Positions 25,051 to 32,033 of a stretch of 40,078 bases of DNA are shown one piece after another. Below the pieces are notes generated by a model that had not been told where the DNA came from, searched no databases, and saw only the letters and a list, made by a program, of their open reading frames with translations. The position numbers were made by a program, and so were the translations under genes. This DNA comes from Bacteroidales bacterium. GTDB taxonomy: Bacteria; Bacteroidota; Bacteroidia; Bacteroidales; UBA932. Each line of letters starts with the position of its first letter. Position 1 is the first letter of the stretch. The stretch covers positions 1 through 40,078 of the forward strand of contig JAFYLU010000036.1 of assembly GCA_017550025.1 (NCBI GenBank). Reading direction: 5' to 3'.

Positions 25051-26427
25051 ATGAAAAAGTATATTTCAATACTTGCTGCGATGGCAGCATTGATGTCCTG
25101 CCAGAAGGAGGGAATCGATACTTCTCTTACGGCGGGCGACGAGATCAGATTCGTGCTTGACATTCCTTCCACAAAGGCTACGGCGTCGGGTTTCGAATCC
25201 GGTGACCAGGTGTCTGTATACGCAGTGGAATATGAGGGACAGCAGGCTCCGGAGCTGCAGATAGCGGGAAACTTCCTGAATAACGAGAAACTTACATTTA
25301 ACGGCTCGAAGTGGACTGCAGCCCATCAGCTTTACTGGAGCAGCAAGCCATGTGACTTCTATGCCATATATCCGTATCAGGATCTCGTTTCTGTTGAGGA
25401 ACATCCTTTCAAGGTCGCAACCGATCAGAATGCCATCGTTTCCGAATATGAAATCGAGGACGAGGGAAATGTTCCGGATTTTGTGATAAACGGAGTCAAT
25501 AAGGGCCCTGGAATCCAGATTGATGATCTTATATGGGCCCCTGTGAATTCCGGAACATATATCTCTTATTGGGAGGCTATGGAGGTGTGCCCGGAAGGCT
25601 GGCGTATGCCTACGAAAGAGGAATTCCTCTCGCTTGCCGCTCACCGTTCTAAATTCTCAAACGGATGCTATTTCTCCGGATCCGTTCCTTTCAACTCCAA
25701 TGTAACCAAGATGTGGTTAGATGCAAACGGCAGGGAACTTCATGGCGAAGATGCTGAAAAGACGAAGATCTACTACAGGAACAGCATAGGTTTTTACTGG
25801 ACTTCTGAAAGAGTAGGTCCGTTGGGAGCAAATACTTTCCGCTTTTCAAAAGACGGAGTTTCTACCGAAGGTCTTAATATAGCCGAGTATTATTGCTCTG
25901 CCCGTTGCGTGAGAGAGGCGGACAAGAACACTCCTACAGGCAATCTCGACGGTTATGAGGCAAGTGACTTGCTTTGGGCCAAGGCAGAAGATGTTGAGAA
26001 AAAGGATGGATCTGTAAAGCTTCAGTTCAGACATATGATGTCGAAGTGTGTTGTCAAGGTTGTCAAAGGTGAGAAGTTCGAGGGAGAGATTCCGAACGAT
26101 ATCGTATGCCAGCTTTACAATACGGTGACATCTGCAAAACTTGACTTCACTCATGGATCAGTTCAGAAGGATGCGATGGGAGAGCGCAAGACAATCACAA
26201 TGAAGAAGTTGTCCGATACAAGATTCGAGGCTGTTCTTGTTCCGCAGAACATCGAGAACCGTACTCCGCTTATTGCCGTTACAATGGGTGGAATCGCTTA
26301 TCTTCTCGAATACAGCCTCTCCTTCAAGCCTGGACATGTCCATACCATCAATCTTATCCTGAACACATCTCCTGACCAGGAGAAGATCGATATATCTATC
26401 GATGCAGAGACCGGAGGCTGGGAATAA
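25051..26427 (+). CDS. Fimbrillin-like lipoprotein with an internal FISUMP domain
   Basis: This 458-residue lipoprotein has Cys17 in ALMSC as the lipidation site. Residues about 25-130 are the first half of a fimbrillin/Mfa-like domain (VSVYAVEYEG, CDFYAIYPYQ). Residues about 150-289 are a FISUMP-type domain: LIWAPVNSGTY, EVCPEGWRMPTKEEFLSLA, GFYWTSE and SARCVRE. Residues about 298-458 resume the fimbrillin domain exactly where the preceding gene has it uninterrupted (DGYEASDLLWAKAED, RHMMSKCVVKVV, HVHTINLIL). Such proteins are exported to the outer surface and may be pilus tip or accessory subunits. That role is inferred. It lies 27 bases after the M64 lipoprotein and 9 bases before a 54-residue peptide gene. 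Confidence 0.85.
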   Translation: MKKYISILAAMAALMSCQKEGIDTSLTAGDEIRFVLDIPSTKATASGFESGDQVSVYAVEYEGQQAPELQIAGNFLNNEKLTFNGSKWTAAHQLYWSSKPCDFYAIYPYQDLVSVEEHPFKVATDQNAIVSEYEIEDEGNVPDFVINGVNKGPGIQIDDLIWAPVNSGTYISYWEAMEVCPEGWRMPTKEEFLSLAAHRSKFSNGCYFSGSVPFNSNVTKMWLDANGRELHGEDAEKTKIYYRNSIGFYWTSERVGPLGANTFRFSKDGVSTEGLNIAEYYCSARCVREADKNTPTGNLDGYEASDLLWAKAEDVEKKDGSVKLQFRHMMSKCVVKVVKGEKFEGEIPNDIVCQLYNTVTSAKLDFTHGSVQKDAMGERKTITMKKLSDTRFEAVLVPQNIENRTPLIAVTMGGIAYLLEYSLSFKPGHVHTINLILNTSPDQEKIDISIDAETGGWE

Positions 26428-26436
26428 CGGGTAAAC

Positions 26437-26601
26437 ATGATGAACTATATGATTTCAGAAGAAATGACCATATATGAATCTCCGCGAATAGAGGTCCTGA
26501 CCATGATGAATGAAGATCCTGTCCTGACGGACAGCGACGGTTACGGATTCGGTGTGGGTGATTGGGAAACCGGCGAAGATGACGGAGGAGTTGCAGACTG
26601 A
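26437..26601 (+). CDS. 54-residue acidic peptide of the 'YExPxIEVL' type
   Basis: This short frame starts 9 bases after the FISUMP-fimbrillin gene and ends before a strong terminator. The peptide begins MMNYMISEEMTIYESPRIEV and continues with LTMMNEDPVLTDSDGYGFG and VGDWETGEDDGGVAD. The order is Y-E-x-P-x-(I/V)-E-V-L, then an L-T-x-S/D stretch, then an acidic Gly-rich tail with D-W. It resembles small proteins of unknown function that I recall from Bacteroidales beside surface-protein or fimbrillin genes. It has no signal peptide and is strongly acidic. Its place in a lipoprotein operon and the conserved-looking pattern support a real gene. Function is unknown: chaperone, regulator and secreted or modified peptide are all open. 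Confidence 0.7.
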   Translation: MMNYMISEEMTIYESPRIEVLTMMNEDPVLTDSDGYGFGVGDWETGEDDGGVAD

Positions 26602-26627
26602 TTCCGTCATTCATAAATACAGAAAAC

Positions 26628-26664
26628 GAGGCTGTTACATCATCATTGTAACAGCCTCATTTTT
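26628..26664. terminator. Bidirectional terminator between the lipoprotein operon and the sdaA operon
   Basis: A perfect 12-base stem (GAGGCTGTTACA / TGTAACAGCCTC, loop TCATCAT) is followed on the plus strand by ATTTTTATT, and on the minus strand by GTTTTC. It lies 26 bases after the 54-residue peptide gene and 4 bases after the stop codon of the convergent gene, so it can serve both. Confidence 0.85.
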
Positions 26665-27310
26665 ATTCTGCATATGCCTCCATGAAGAACAACCGCCTCA
26701 TTCCTCGGGAGATGTCGTATGAGGAGCATCTTCCAGGCTCTGCCGTGCAGTCTGCCCCCTTGAGGTCACAAACATATAGCTTGTCTATAAGTGACAGATA
26801 CATTGTCGAATATCTGATGTCGATATGCCTCTGCAAGTCGCAGGCGTATTCCATTGTCAGACGAACCTCCTCTTCTGACAGGTCATCCTTGCAGAAGATA
26901 TACAGCCCGTATTCGTCGAATTCTCCGTAGAATCCGGAACCTACCTTGCTGATCTTGCTCTCTATGATACGCCGCAGTGGCTGGGCGAGTCTCCAATATT
27001 CGTATTCGGTCTGACCGATGTAGCGGCCGTCCTGAAGTCCATATCCGTAACCGCTCCTTATGATCTGGTCCATTTCCTCCCTGTCTTCAGAAGTAATGTC
27101 GATTCCTGCCATTTCCTTCAGGAGGTCGTGGGCAACATCCTTCCTTGGTTCCATGGCACGAGTAACCTCGATGCCAAGACTCTTGTCCGGCATCTGAAGG
27201 TCTGGTCTGTCTTCGTTCTGAAGAGCCTCGTACCTGCTTCCCAGAAGGGTCTCCAGGGTCAGCCGGGCGTAACGCTCAAAGAAGCATGTGTCGAATTTTC
27301 TTTTTGCCAT
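26663..27310 (-). CDS. Unknown 215-residue protein, possible nuclease-like fold
   Basis: I do not recognise a named family. The N-terminal third contains RPDLQMPDKSLGIEVTRAM (Asp37, Glu48). This resembles the D...(D/E)x(T/K) pattern of PD-(D/E)xK-type nuclease folds and related PDxxx-GIEVT proteins in Bacteroidetes. The rest is helical and mixed, with YIGQTEYEYWRLAQPLRRIIESKISKV, YGLYIFCKDDLSEEEV and a C-terminal SSYDISRGMRRLFFMEAYAE. There is no signal peptide or membrane helix, so it is cytoplasmic. It begins 8 bases after sdaA stops and is very likely cotranscribed, but nothing links it to serine metabolism. The nuclease suggestion is weak, since a clear catalytic Lys is not in place. Confidence 0.65.
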   Translation of the reverse strand: MAKRKFDTCFFERYARLTLETLLGSRYEALQNEDRPDLQMPDKSLGIEVTRAMEPRKDVAHDLLKEMAGIDITSEDREEMDQIIRSGYGYGLQDGRYIGQTEYEYWRLAQPLRRIIESKISKVGSGFYGEFDEYGLYIFCKDDLSEEEVRLTMEYACDLQRHIDIRYSTMYLSLIDKLYVCDLKGADCTAEPGRCSSYDISRGMRRLFFMEAYAE

Positions 27311-27318
27311 AGACGGTC

Positions 27319-28575
27319 TTATTCAAATTCCTTGGCGAGTCCTCCCTCGCTGGTCTCTCTATATATAGGCGGAAGATCCTTGCCTGTTTCTTTCATTACG
27401 CGTACCACCTGATCGAAGCTGACTCTGTGCAGGCCGTCTGTGTAGAGTGCATAGATTCCGGCATCCATGGCGCGCGCTGCGGCATAGGCATTTCTCTCGA
27501 TGCATGGGATCTGGACAAGACCTCCGATAGGGTCGCAGGTAAGGCCAAGATGATGTTCGAGTCCCATTTCAGCAGCATATTCTATCTGTGACGGGCTTCC
27601 TCCCATCAGCTGTGCGACTGCAGCCGCTGCCATTGCACATGCAACTCCGACTTCTCCCTGACATCCTACTTCTGCTCCTGATACGGAAGCATTGTGCTTT
27701 ACCACACTGCCTATGAGGCCTGCTGTCGCAAGAGCGCGGATTATCCTGGTGTCGCTGAATCCGTATCTCTTCTTCATGTGGTAAAGGACGCTTGGCATGA
27801 TTCCGCATGATCCGCATGTAGGGGCTGTGACGATTGTTCCTCCACAGGCGTTTTCCTCACTTACTGCCAGTGCAAATGCGAATACCAGACCTCTTGTCTT
27901 GAATGTATCACCTTGACCGAATGCCCTCACATGGTAGCTCATTGCCTTTCTCCTTATATGGAGATGACCTGGAAGAGAGCCTTCCGCCTCTATACCGCGT
28001 TCTACAGCTTCCTGCATCACTTTCCAGACCAGTTCAAGATGTTCCCATACGCCGCTCTCCTTTCCCTCCGTCTCTTCTACATATTCCCAGAAATTCTTTC
28101 CTGTCGAATTGCACCAGTTCAGGATTTCGGTAAGGGTTGTCTTCTCGTAGATATCTTCGTTATCCTCGCCCTCAAGAGGCTTTTCCATGCATATTATGTC
28201 ACCTCCGCCGATACTGTAGTATGTCCATCTGTCGTAGATGTCACCATCCATATTCACTGATCCTATCTTCATTCCGTTCGGATGCAGCTGCAGCGTTTCC
28301 TTCGGATTCCATTCTATGGTGACATCTCCTCCTCTTCTTGCCTTGCACTCAAGTGTTTCCTTGTCTGTAAGGGACCATGTGGAGAAGGCTTCCTTGATTG
28401 CAATGTCGGTAAGGTGGCCTTTTCCGGTTGCTGCCAATGAACCATATAATGTAACATGCAGATGGTCAGTGTCTTCGTGACTTTCAAGATAATGCCTTAC
28501 GGCCTTGAAAGGGCCCATCGTATGACTGCTTGACGGACCTTTTCCTATTTTATATACGTCTTTTATCGATTTCAT
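27319..28575 (-). CDS. sdaA: L-serine ammonia-lyase, single-chain iron-sulfur type
   Basis: This enzyme deaminates L-serine to pyruvate and ammonia with an oxygen-sensitive [4Fe-4S] cluster. The 418-residue protein has the beta-domain opening KIGKGPSSSHTMGPFKAV and the alpha-domain cluster-binding blocks CGGTIVTAPTCGSCGIMPSVLY, and LTCDPIGGLVQIPCIERNAYAA near the C-terminus. Also present are HNASVSGAEVGCQGEVGVACAMAAAA and YAAEMGLEHHLGLTCD. It is a fused beta-alpha form, longer in the middle than the two-chain Bacillus type. It shares an operon with the unknown gene downstream. The promoter box TAAATTTG lies 33 bases upstream. Confidence 0.94.
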   Translation of the reverse strand: MKSIKDVYKIGKGPSSSHTMGPFKAVRHYLESHEDTDHLHVTLYGSLAATGKGHLTDIAIKEAFSTWSLTDKETLECKARRGGDVTIEWNPKETLQLHPNGMKIGSVNMDGDIYDRWTYYSIGGGDIICMEKPLEGEDNEDIYEKTTLTEILNWCNSTGKNFWEYVEETEGKESGVWEHLELVWKVMQEAVERGIEAEGSLPGHLHIRRKAMSYHVRAFGQGDTFKTRGLVFAFALAVSEENACGGTIVTAPTCGSCGIMPSVLYHMKKRYGFSDTRIIRALATAGLIGSVVKHNASVSGAEVGCQGEVGVACAMAAAAVAQLMGGSPSQIEYAAEMGLEHHLGLTCDPIGGLVQIPCIERNAYAAARAMDAGIYALYTDGLHRVSFDQVVRVMKETGKDLPPIYRETSEGGLAKEFE

Positions 28576-28608
28576 GTCTGTTCTGTCTTCATTTTAGCGA
28601 AAACCAGA

Positions 28609-28616
28609 CAAATTTA
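28609..28616 (-). promoter_or_regulatory. -7 promoter box of sdaA
   Basis: Minus-strand TAAATTTG matches TAnnTTTG. The inferred leader to the ATG at 28575 is about 27 bases. No firm -33 element was found. Confidence 0.55.
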
Positions 28617-28678
28617 GCACAAATTATTATAAATGGGGCATACTACTTGCCTTTTTTGCTGTCGAAGATTATGTGGCT

Positions 28679-29380
28679 ATGAGAAGGAATTTCATAACGG
28701 GTATGATTGCGCTTGCTGTTTGCATGATTTCCGGCGCTCAAGGTGTGGAAAGGAAAGATTCTCTTCCGCAAGTCATACCTGACATGCTTCCCCCGCAGCT
28801 TTTCATTCCGGCAGACAGACTCCAGGGTATCCTTCCGTGGAACGCAGCTCCTCTGCTTCGTCCTGTGGTCCATGTGCTGCCTGTCTATGGATTCGACGGC
28901 AGCATCGGGTTCGGAGAGTTCAACATGGAACATCCCGACCGCTTCTTCTCCACTCTGACCGGCAACAATTATATCGATGTTCCGGAGCTTTTCATATCCG
29001 AACAGAAGATGATAGGTAACACCTTGAAGATCGGAAGGAAGTTCTATTTCATGTCTGGAATAATGTACGGAGCCCAGATGGGAGTTCGCGGAAACAATTG
29101 GGGAATGGGAACAAGGGAGGGGGTGGTGTACCGGCCTTCTGAATCCGTCTCCGTGACATTCTGGACACAATATTTCCAGTCTGTTGCGGTATATTCTCCT
29201 GTTCTTTTTCCGAGGGCTGACGGCAATATGGCGGCAATAAGAATGCCTGCGACGCCGGAAGTGTACTCCGTTGGCGTGCAGGCATCATTTGTTGCCGGGG
29301 AATTCATTATCGGCGTGGGACTGTCAGTCGCCCCTGTCCCGTTTCAGGACCGCCAGCATTCCGAATTCCGCTACAGATAG
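28679..29380 (+). CDS. Unknown exported protein, beta-rich
   Basis: This 233-residue protein (using the ATG at 28679) has a signal peptide (MRRNFITGMIALAVCMISGAQG). The mature part is a proline-rich stretch (QVIPDMLPPQLFIPADRL), then alternating aromatic and small residues in strand-like segments (VLPVYGFDGSIGFGEFN, FYFMSGIMYGAQMGV, VSVTFWTQYFQSVAVYSP, YSVGVQASFVAGEFIIGVGLSVAP). This suggests a small outer-membrane beta barrel or periplasmic beta protein, but the last residue is Arg instead of the aromatic typical for barrels. I do not recognise a family. Its last 10 bases overlap the end of the convergent S9 peptidase gene. It is divergent from sdaA, and no exact TAnnTTTG box precedes it. 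Confidence 0.65.
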   Translation: MRRNFITGMIALAVCMISGAQGVERKDSLPQVIPDMLPPQLFIPADRLQGILPWNAAPLLRPVVHVLPVYGFDGSIGFGEFNMEHPDRFFSTLTGNNYIDVPELFISEQKMIGNTLKIGRKFYFMSGIMYGAQMGVRGNNWGMGTREGVVYRPSESVSVTFWTQYFQSVAVYSPVLFPRADGNMAAIRMPATPEVYSVGVQASFVAGEFIIGVGLSVAPVPFQDRQHSEFRYR

Positions 29381-31371
29381 TCTTCAAAATACATTGTTAT
29401 CTTGTCGTGAAGATGGACTCTGTCCCTGCCCATCACATTGTGCTCGGCGCAAGGATAAGGGAAATAGTCGACCTGTACATTGTTCACGATACATTCCCTG
29501 ATGAAGCTGAGGCTGTGCTCCCATACTACTACCGGATCCACTGCTCCCTGGCAGATGAGGAGCTTTCCCTTGAGGTCCTTTGCCTTATTGATGAGGCTTG
29601 TGATCTCGTATCCGTCAGGATTTGTTTCAGGATGGTCCATGTAACGCTCTCCGTACATCACTTCATACCATTTCCAGTCGATTACCGGTCCTCCGGCCAC
29701 TCCCACCTTGAACACATCCGGGTAATGCGTCATCAGTGATATGGTCATGAATCCTCCGTAGCTCCATCCGTGCACTCCGATGCGGTCCTTGTCGACATAA
29801 GGCAGTTCCATGAGCATCTTCACGCCTTCCATCTGGTCAGCCATCTCCGCCTGTCCGCACTGTCCGTGGATTGCCTGCTCGAAGGCGAGTCCGCGGTTTT
29901 CTGTACCCCTGTTGTCCTGTACATAGACGATATATCCTCTCTGCGCCATATACATCTCCCATCTGCGGAGCTGTGCCATGAAAGTGTTCTGCACCATCTG
30001 CGAATGAGGACCTCCGTAGACATATACGATCACAGGATATTTCTTTGACGGGTCGAAGTCCTTCGGCTTGATCATGCGGTACCAGTTGTCATACTGGCTG
30101 TCTGCGCTTCTGACTGTTCCGAGGGTGATTTCTGTATATGCGTGGGCAAGGGTAGGATCTTCAGACACGAGGATTTCCTTAATGAGCTTTCCGTCCGCTT
30201 TGCAGAGCTTTGTCACGCGCGGCACTGTGAGCGAGCTGTATGAATCTGTGAACATGGTGCAGCCCGGGTTCATCGCTATGTCATGCCATCCCTCCTCGAA
30301 GGTCAGCCTCTGCGGCTTGCCGAATGAGGCCTTTGCAATGCCTTTCTTAAGGTTCTTCACCTCTATTCTGAAGAGATGATTCTCTACCGGGGAAACTTCC
30401 GCCGAAGTGTAGTATACATATCTGCCGTCGTTTCCGACATACTTCACGTCAGCATCGACAGTTGTCAGACGGCGCACTGTGCCTTTCCGGTCACAGAGGT
30501 AGAGGTTCCTGTAGCTGTCTCTGTTGCCTGTGCGGTAGATGAAGATATCATTCCATCCCTTGATGAAATAAAGCGGATCCATCGGCTCCACATACCTGTC
30601 GTTATCCTCTGTCAGGACAGTGCCGGCAAGTTCTCCGTCTGCTGCACAGTAGAGGTTGAGCTTCATGTGCTTCTGGCTTCTGTCAAGGACCTGCACATAA
30701 ATTCCTTCTCCGTCAGGGGACCATGTCACGTTGGTCAGATATCTGTCCTCTCCGAAATCATCTGTCTTCAGATATGTGGTCCTGCCGTTTTCAAGCCTGT
30801 ATATTCCGAGACCGACTTTCTCCGAATCCATTCCTGCCATCGGATATTTGATTTCCTTAAGACTTCCTGTACGCGTGGTGATGTCAAGAAGCGGGAATGT
30901 GGTGACAGCAGACTCGTCCTTACGGTAGAATGCCAGCATGGTGCTGTCCGGCGACCAGAATTTTCCGTCGGATATGCCGAACTCGTTGCGGCTTATGAAC
31001 TGTCCGTAGGTGATGTCGGGATTTTCGCTTTCCGCTACGGTCTTCACGCTGCCGTCCTTAAGACGCACGAGAAGGTTCTGTCCTTCCGTATATGCATGAG
31101 GGAGTGTGAGGTAGGGGAGATATTCGGAATATCTGTCCTCCTTTATGTTCCACGACTGCCACTTGCCTTCCTTGTGCATCAGGATTTCGTTTTCATTGAG
31201 CCAGCTGCAGTATAGGTTCTGTGGAGCCAGTTCTCTTGCGAGAATCGTCTCCTCCATTGTAAGAAGCTTGCCGGACGGGTCGTTCGCCGGTCTGGTGCCG
31301 ACTGTGCCTGGCTGTGCAGACAAAGTCAATCCCAGGCACATCATGCCCAGGATGATGATGGATTTCCTCAT
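29371..31371 (-). CDS. S9 family prolyl oligopeptidase (dipeptidyl-peptidase IV-like)
   Basis: This 666-residue exported serine peptidase has a signal peptide (MRKSIIILGMMCLGLTLSAQ), an N-terminal beta-propeller (about 40-430, with FWSPDSTMLAFYRKDE and NVTWSPDGEGIYVQ blades) and a C-terminal alpha/beta hydrolase domain. The catalytic triad can be placed at Ser537 (GWSYGGF), Asp612 (GAVDPV) and His644 (AEHNVM). The oxyanion and loop segment YVYGGPHSQMV and DNRGTENRGLAFEQAI are standard for DPP-IV relatives. The double Glu of classical DPP-IV appears as RNEFG, as I recall for bacteroidal members, so dipeptidase specificity is likely but not certain. It follows a small membrane-protein gene by 13 bases. 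Confidence 0.9.
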   Translation of the reverse strand: MRKSIIILGMMCLGLTLSAQPGTVGTRPANDPSGKLLTMEETILARELAPQNLYCSWLNENEILMHKEGKWQSWNIKEDRYSEYLPYLTLPHAYTEGQNLLVRLKDGSVKTVAESENPDITYGQFISRNEFGISDGKFWSPDSTMLAFYRKDESAVTTFPLLDITTRTGSLKEIKYPMAGMDSEKVGLGIYRLENGRTTYLKTDDFGEDRYLTNVTWSPDGEGIYVQVLDRSQKHMKLNLYCAADGELAGTVLTEDNDRYVEPMDPLYFIKGWNDIFIYRTGNRDSYRNLYLCDRKGTVRRLTTVDADVKYVGNDGRYVYYTSAEVSPVENHLFRIEVKNLKKGIAKASFGKPQRLTFEEGWHDIAMNPGCTMFTDSYSSLTVPRVTKLCKADGKLIKEILVSEDPTLAHAYTEITLGTVRSADSQYDNWYRMIKPKDFDPSKKYPVIVYVYGGPHSQMVQNTFMAQLRRWEMYMAQRGYIVYVQDNRGTENRGLAFEQAIHGQCGQAEMADQMEGVKMLMELPYVDKDRIGVHGWSYGGFMTISLMTHYPDVFKVGVAGGPVIDWKWYEVMYGERYMDHPETNPDGYEITSLINKAKDLKGKLLICQGAVDPVVVWEHSLSFIRECIVNNVQVDYFPYPCAEHNVMGRDRVHLHDKITMYFEDYL

Positions 31372-31384
31372 ATTCGGTTGATTT

Positions 31385-31765
31385 TTATTCTCTTACAGAT
31401 ACGATGCGGTCCACTATGTACTTCTGCTTTCCTCTCCATGGGAGTGTTCCGAGATACTCCTTGTAATGAAGCTCGACAGTCTTGCCTCCGCAGCGCATGA
31501 GGGAGTCCGCTATAGCCTTGTCGGTGATGGAGAAGTCGAATTCGTATGACTGGATCATGCCGGCATTTGTGCCCTTTCCTTTTCCGAATCCTGCCTGTAT
31601 CGCCCTTCCTTCATAGGTCTTGAATACATATCCCTTGTAAACCACAAAGTTGAGCTCTCCGGCCTTTACGCCCTCGCCAAATACAAAATAAAACTTGAAG
31701 AAGATGAATCCTGCAAGAACTAATGCGGCGATAAGAGAAATGAATCCGATAATCTTTCCTTTCAT
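31385..31765 (-). CDS. Unknown small membrane-anchored protein
   Basis: This 126-residue protein has one N-terminal hydrophobic helix (about residues 7-30, GFISLIAALVLAGFIFFKFYFVF) and a soluble domain with FGEGVKAGELNFVVYKGYVFKTYEGRAIQAGF and ELHYKEYLGTLPWRGKQKYIVDRI. I recall this pattern from many Bacteroidales proteins that databases call hypothetical, or mislabel as 6-phosphogluconate dehydrogenase. It has no dehydrogenase features. The domain is beta-rich and probably faces the periplasm. It starts the transcription unit containing the S9 peptidase, with a TAAATTTG promoter box 16 bases upstream of its start codon. Function unknown. Confidence 0.8.
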   Translation of the reverse strand: MKGKIIGFISLIAALVLAGFIFFKFYFVFGEGVKAGELNFVVYKGYVFKTYEGRAIQAGFGKGKGTNAGMIQSYEFDFSITDKAIADSLMRCGGKTVELHYKEYLGTLPWRGKQKYIVDRIVSVRE

Positions 31766-31781
31766 GTCTTTATAATTTTTA

Positions 31782-31789
31782 CAAATTTA
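31782..31789 (-). promoter_or_regulatory. -7 promoter box of the small membrane protein-S9 peptidase operon
   Basis: Minus-strand TAAATTTG matches TAnnTTTG and ends 16 bases before the ATG at 31765. Confidence 0.55.
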
Positions 31790-31906
31790 CATAATTATTC
31801 CAAAATTCCCGCACAGTCACACAAGATGCCTTACCACGACCTCCCATGCCTGCCGCCCGTCTATTCCCTTGTATTTCTCCGCTATTTTCATGTCTCGCCG
31901 TATAGA

Positions 31907-31927
31907 CTATATTTTCTCCAAATATAG
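31907..31927. promoter_or_regulatory. Short inverted repeat upstream of the arginine deiminase gene
   Basis: A perfect 8-base inverted repeat (CTATATTT / AAATATAG, spacer TCTCC) lies in the roughly 270-base gap between the divergent membrane-protein gene and arcA. TATAGAC also occurs twice here. It may be an operator, but AT-rich palindromes of this size arise by chance. Apart from the two promoters and this repeat, I see nothing in the gap. Confidence 0.3.
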
Positions 31928-31977
31928 ACATTGTTTTCACATATCATTCCACTAATGGGTGATGATTCTGCCTGAAA

Positions 31978-32009
31978 TTTGCTGGTTGTGTGAAAATTTC
32001 ATATATTTA
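31978..32009 (+). promoter_or_regulatory. Candidate promoter of the arcA-ndk operon
   Basis: TTTG at 31978-31981 and TATATTTA at 32002-32009 are 20 bases apart, the normal spacing for Bacteroidetes -33 and -7 elements. The last base of the -7 box differs from the consensus G. The inferred start is about 20 bases before the ATG at 32034. Confidence 0.45.
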
Positions 32010-32033
32010 CGGAATGAATCGTATCAGATTGTC

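Noticed and set aside
30376..31215. 279-codon open frame on the plus strand inside the S9 peptidase gene
   Set aside because: The opposite strand encodes the propeller domain with clear family motifs, and this frame shows only a composition effect.
31385..31765. 6-phosphogluconate dehydrogenase label often attached to this protein type
   Set aside because: The protein has only 126 residues, with one membrane helix and no dinucleotide-binding motif.
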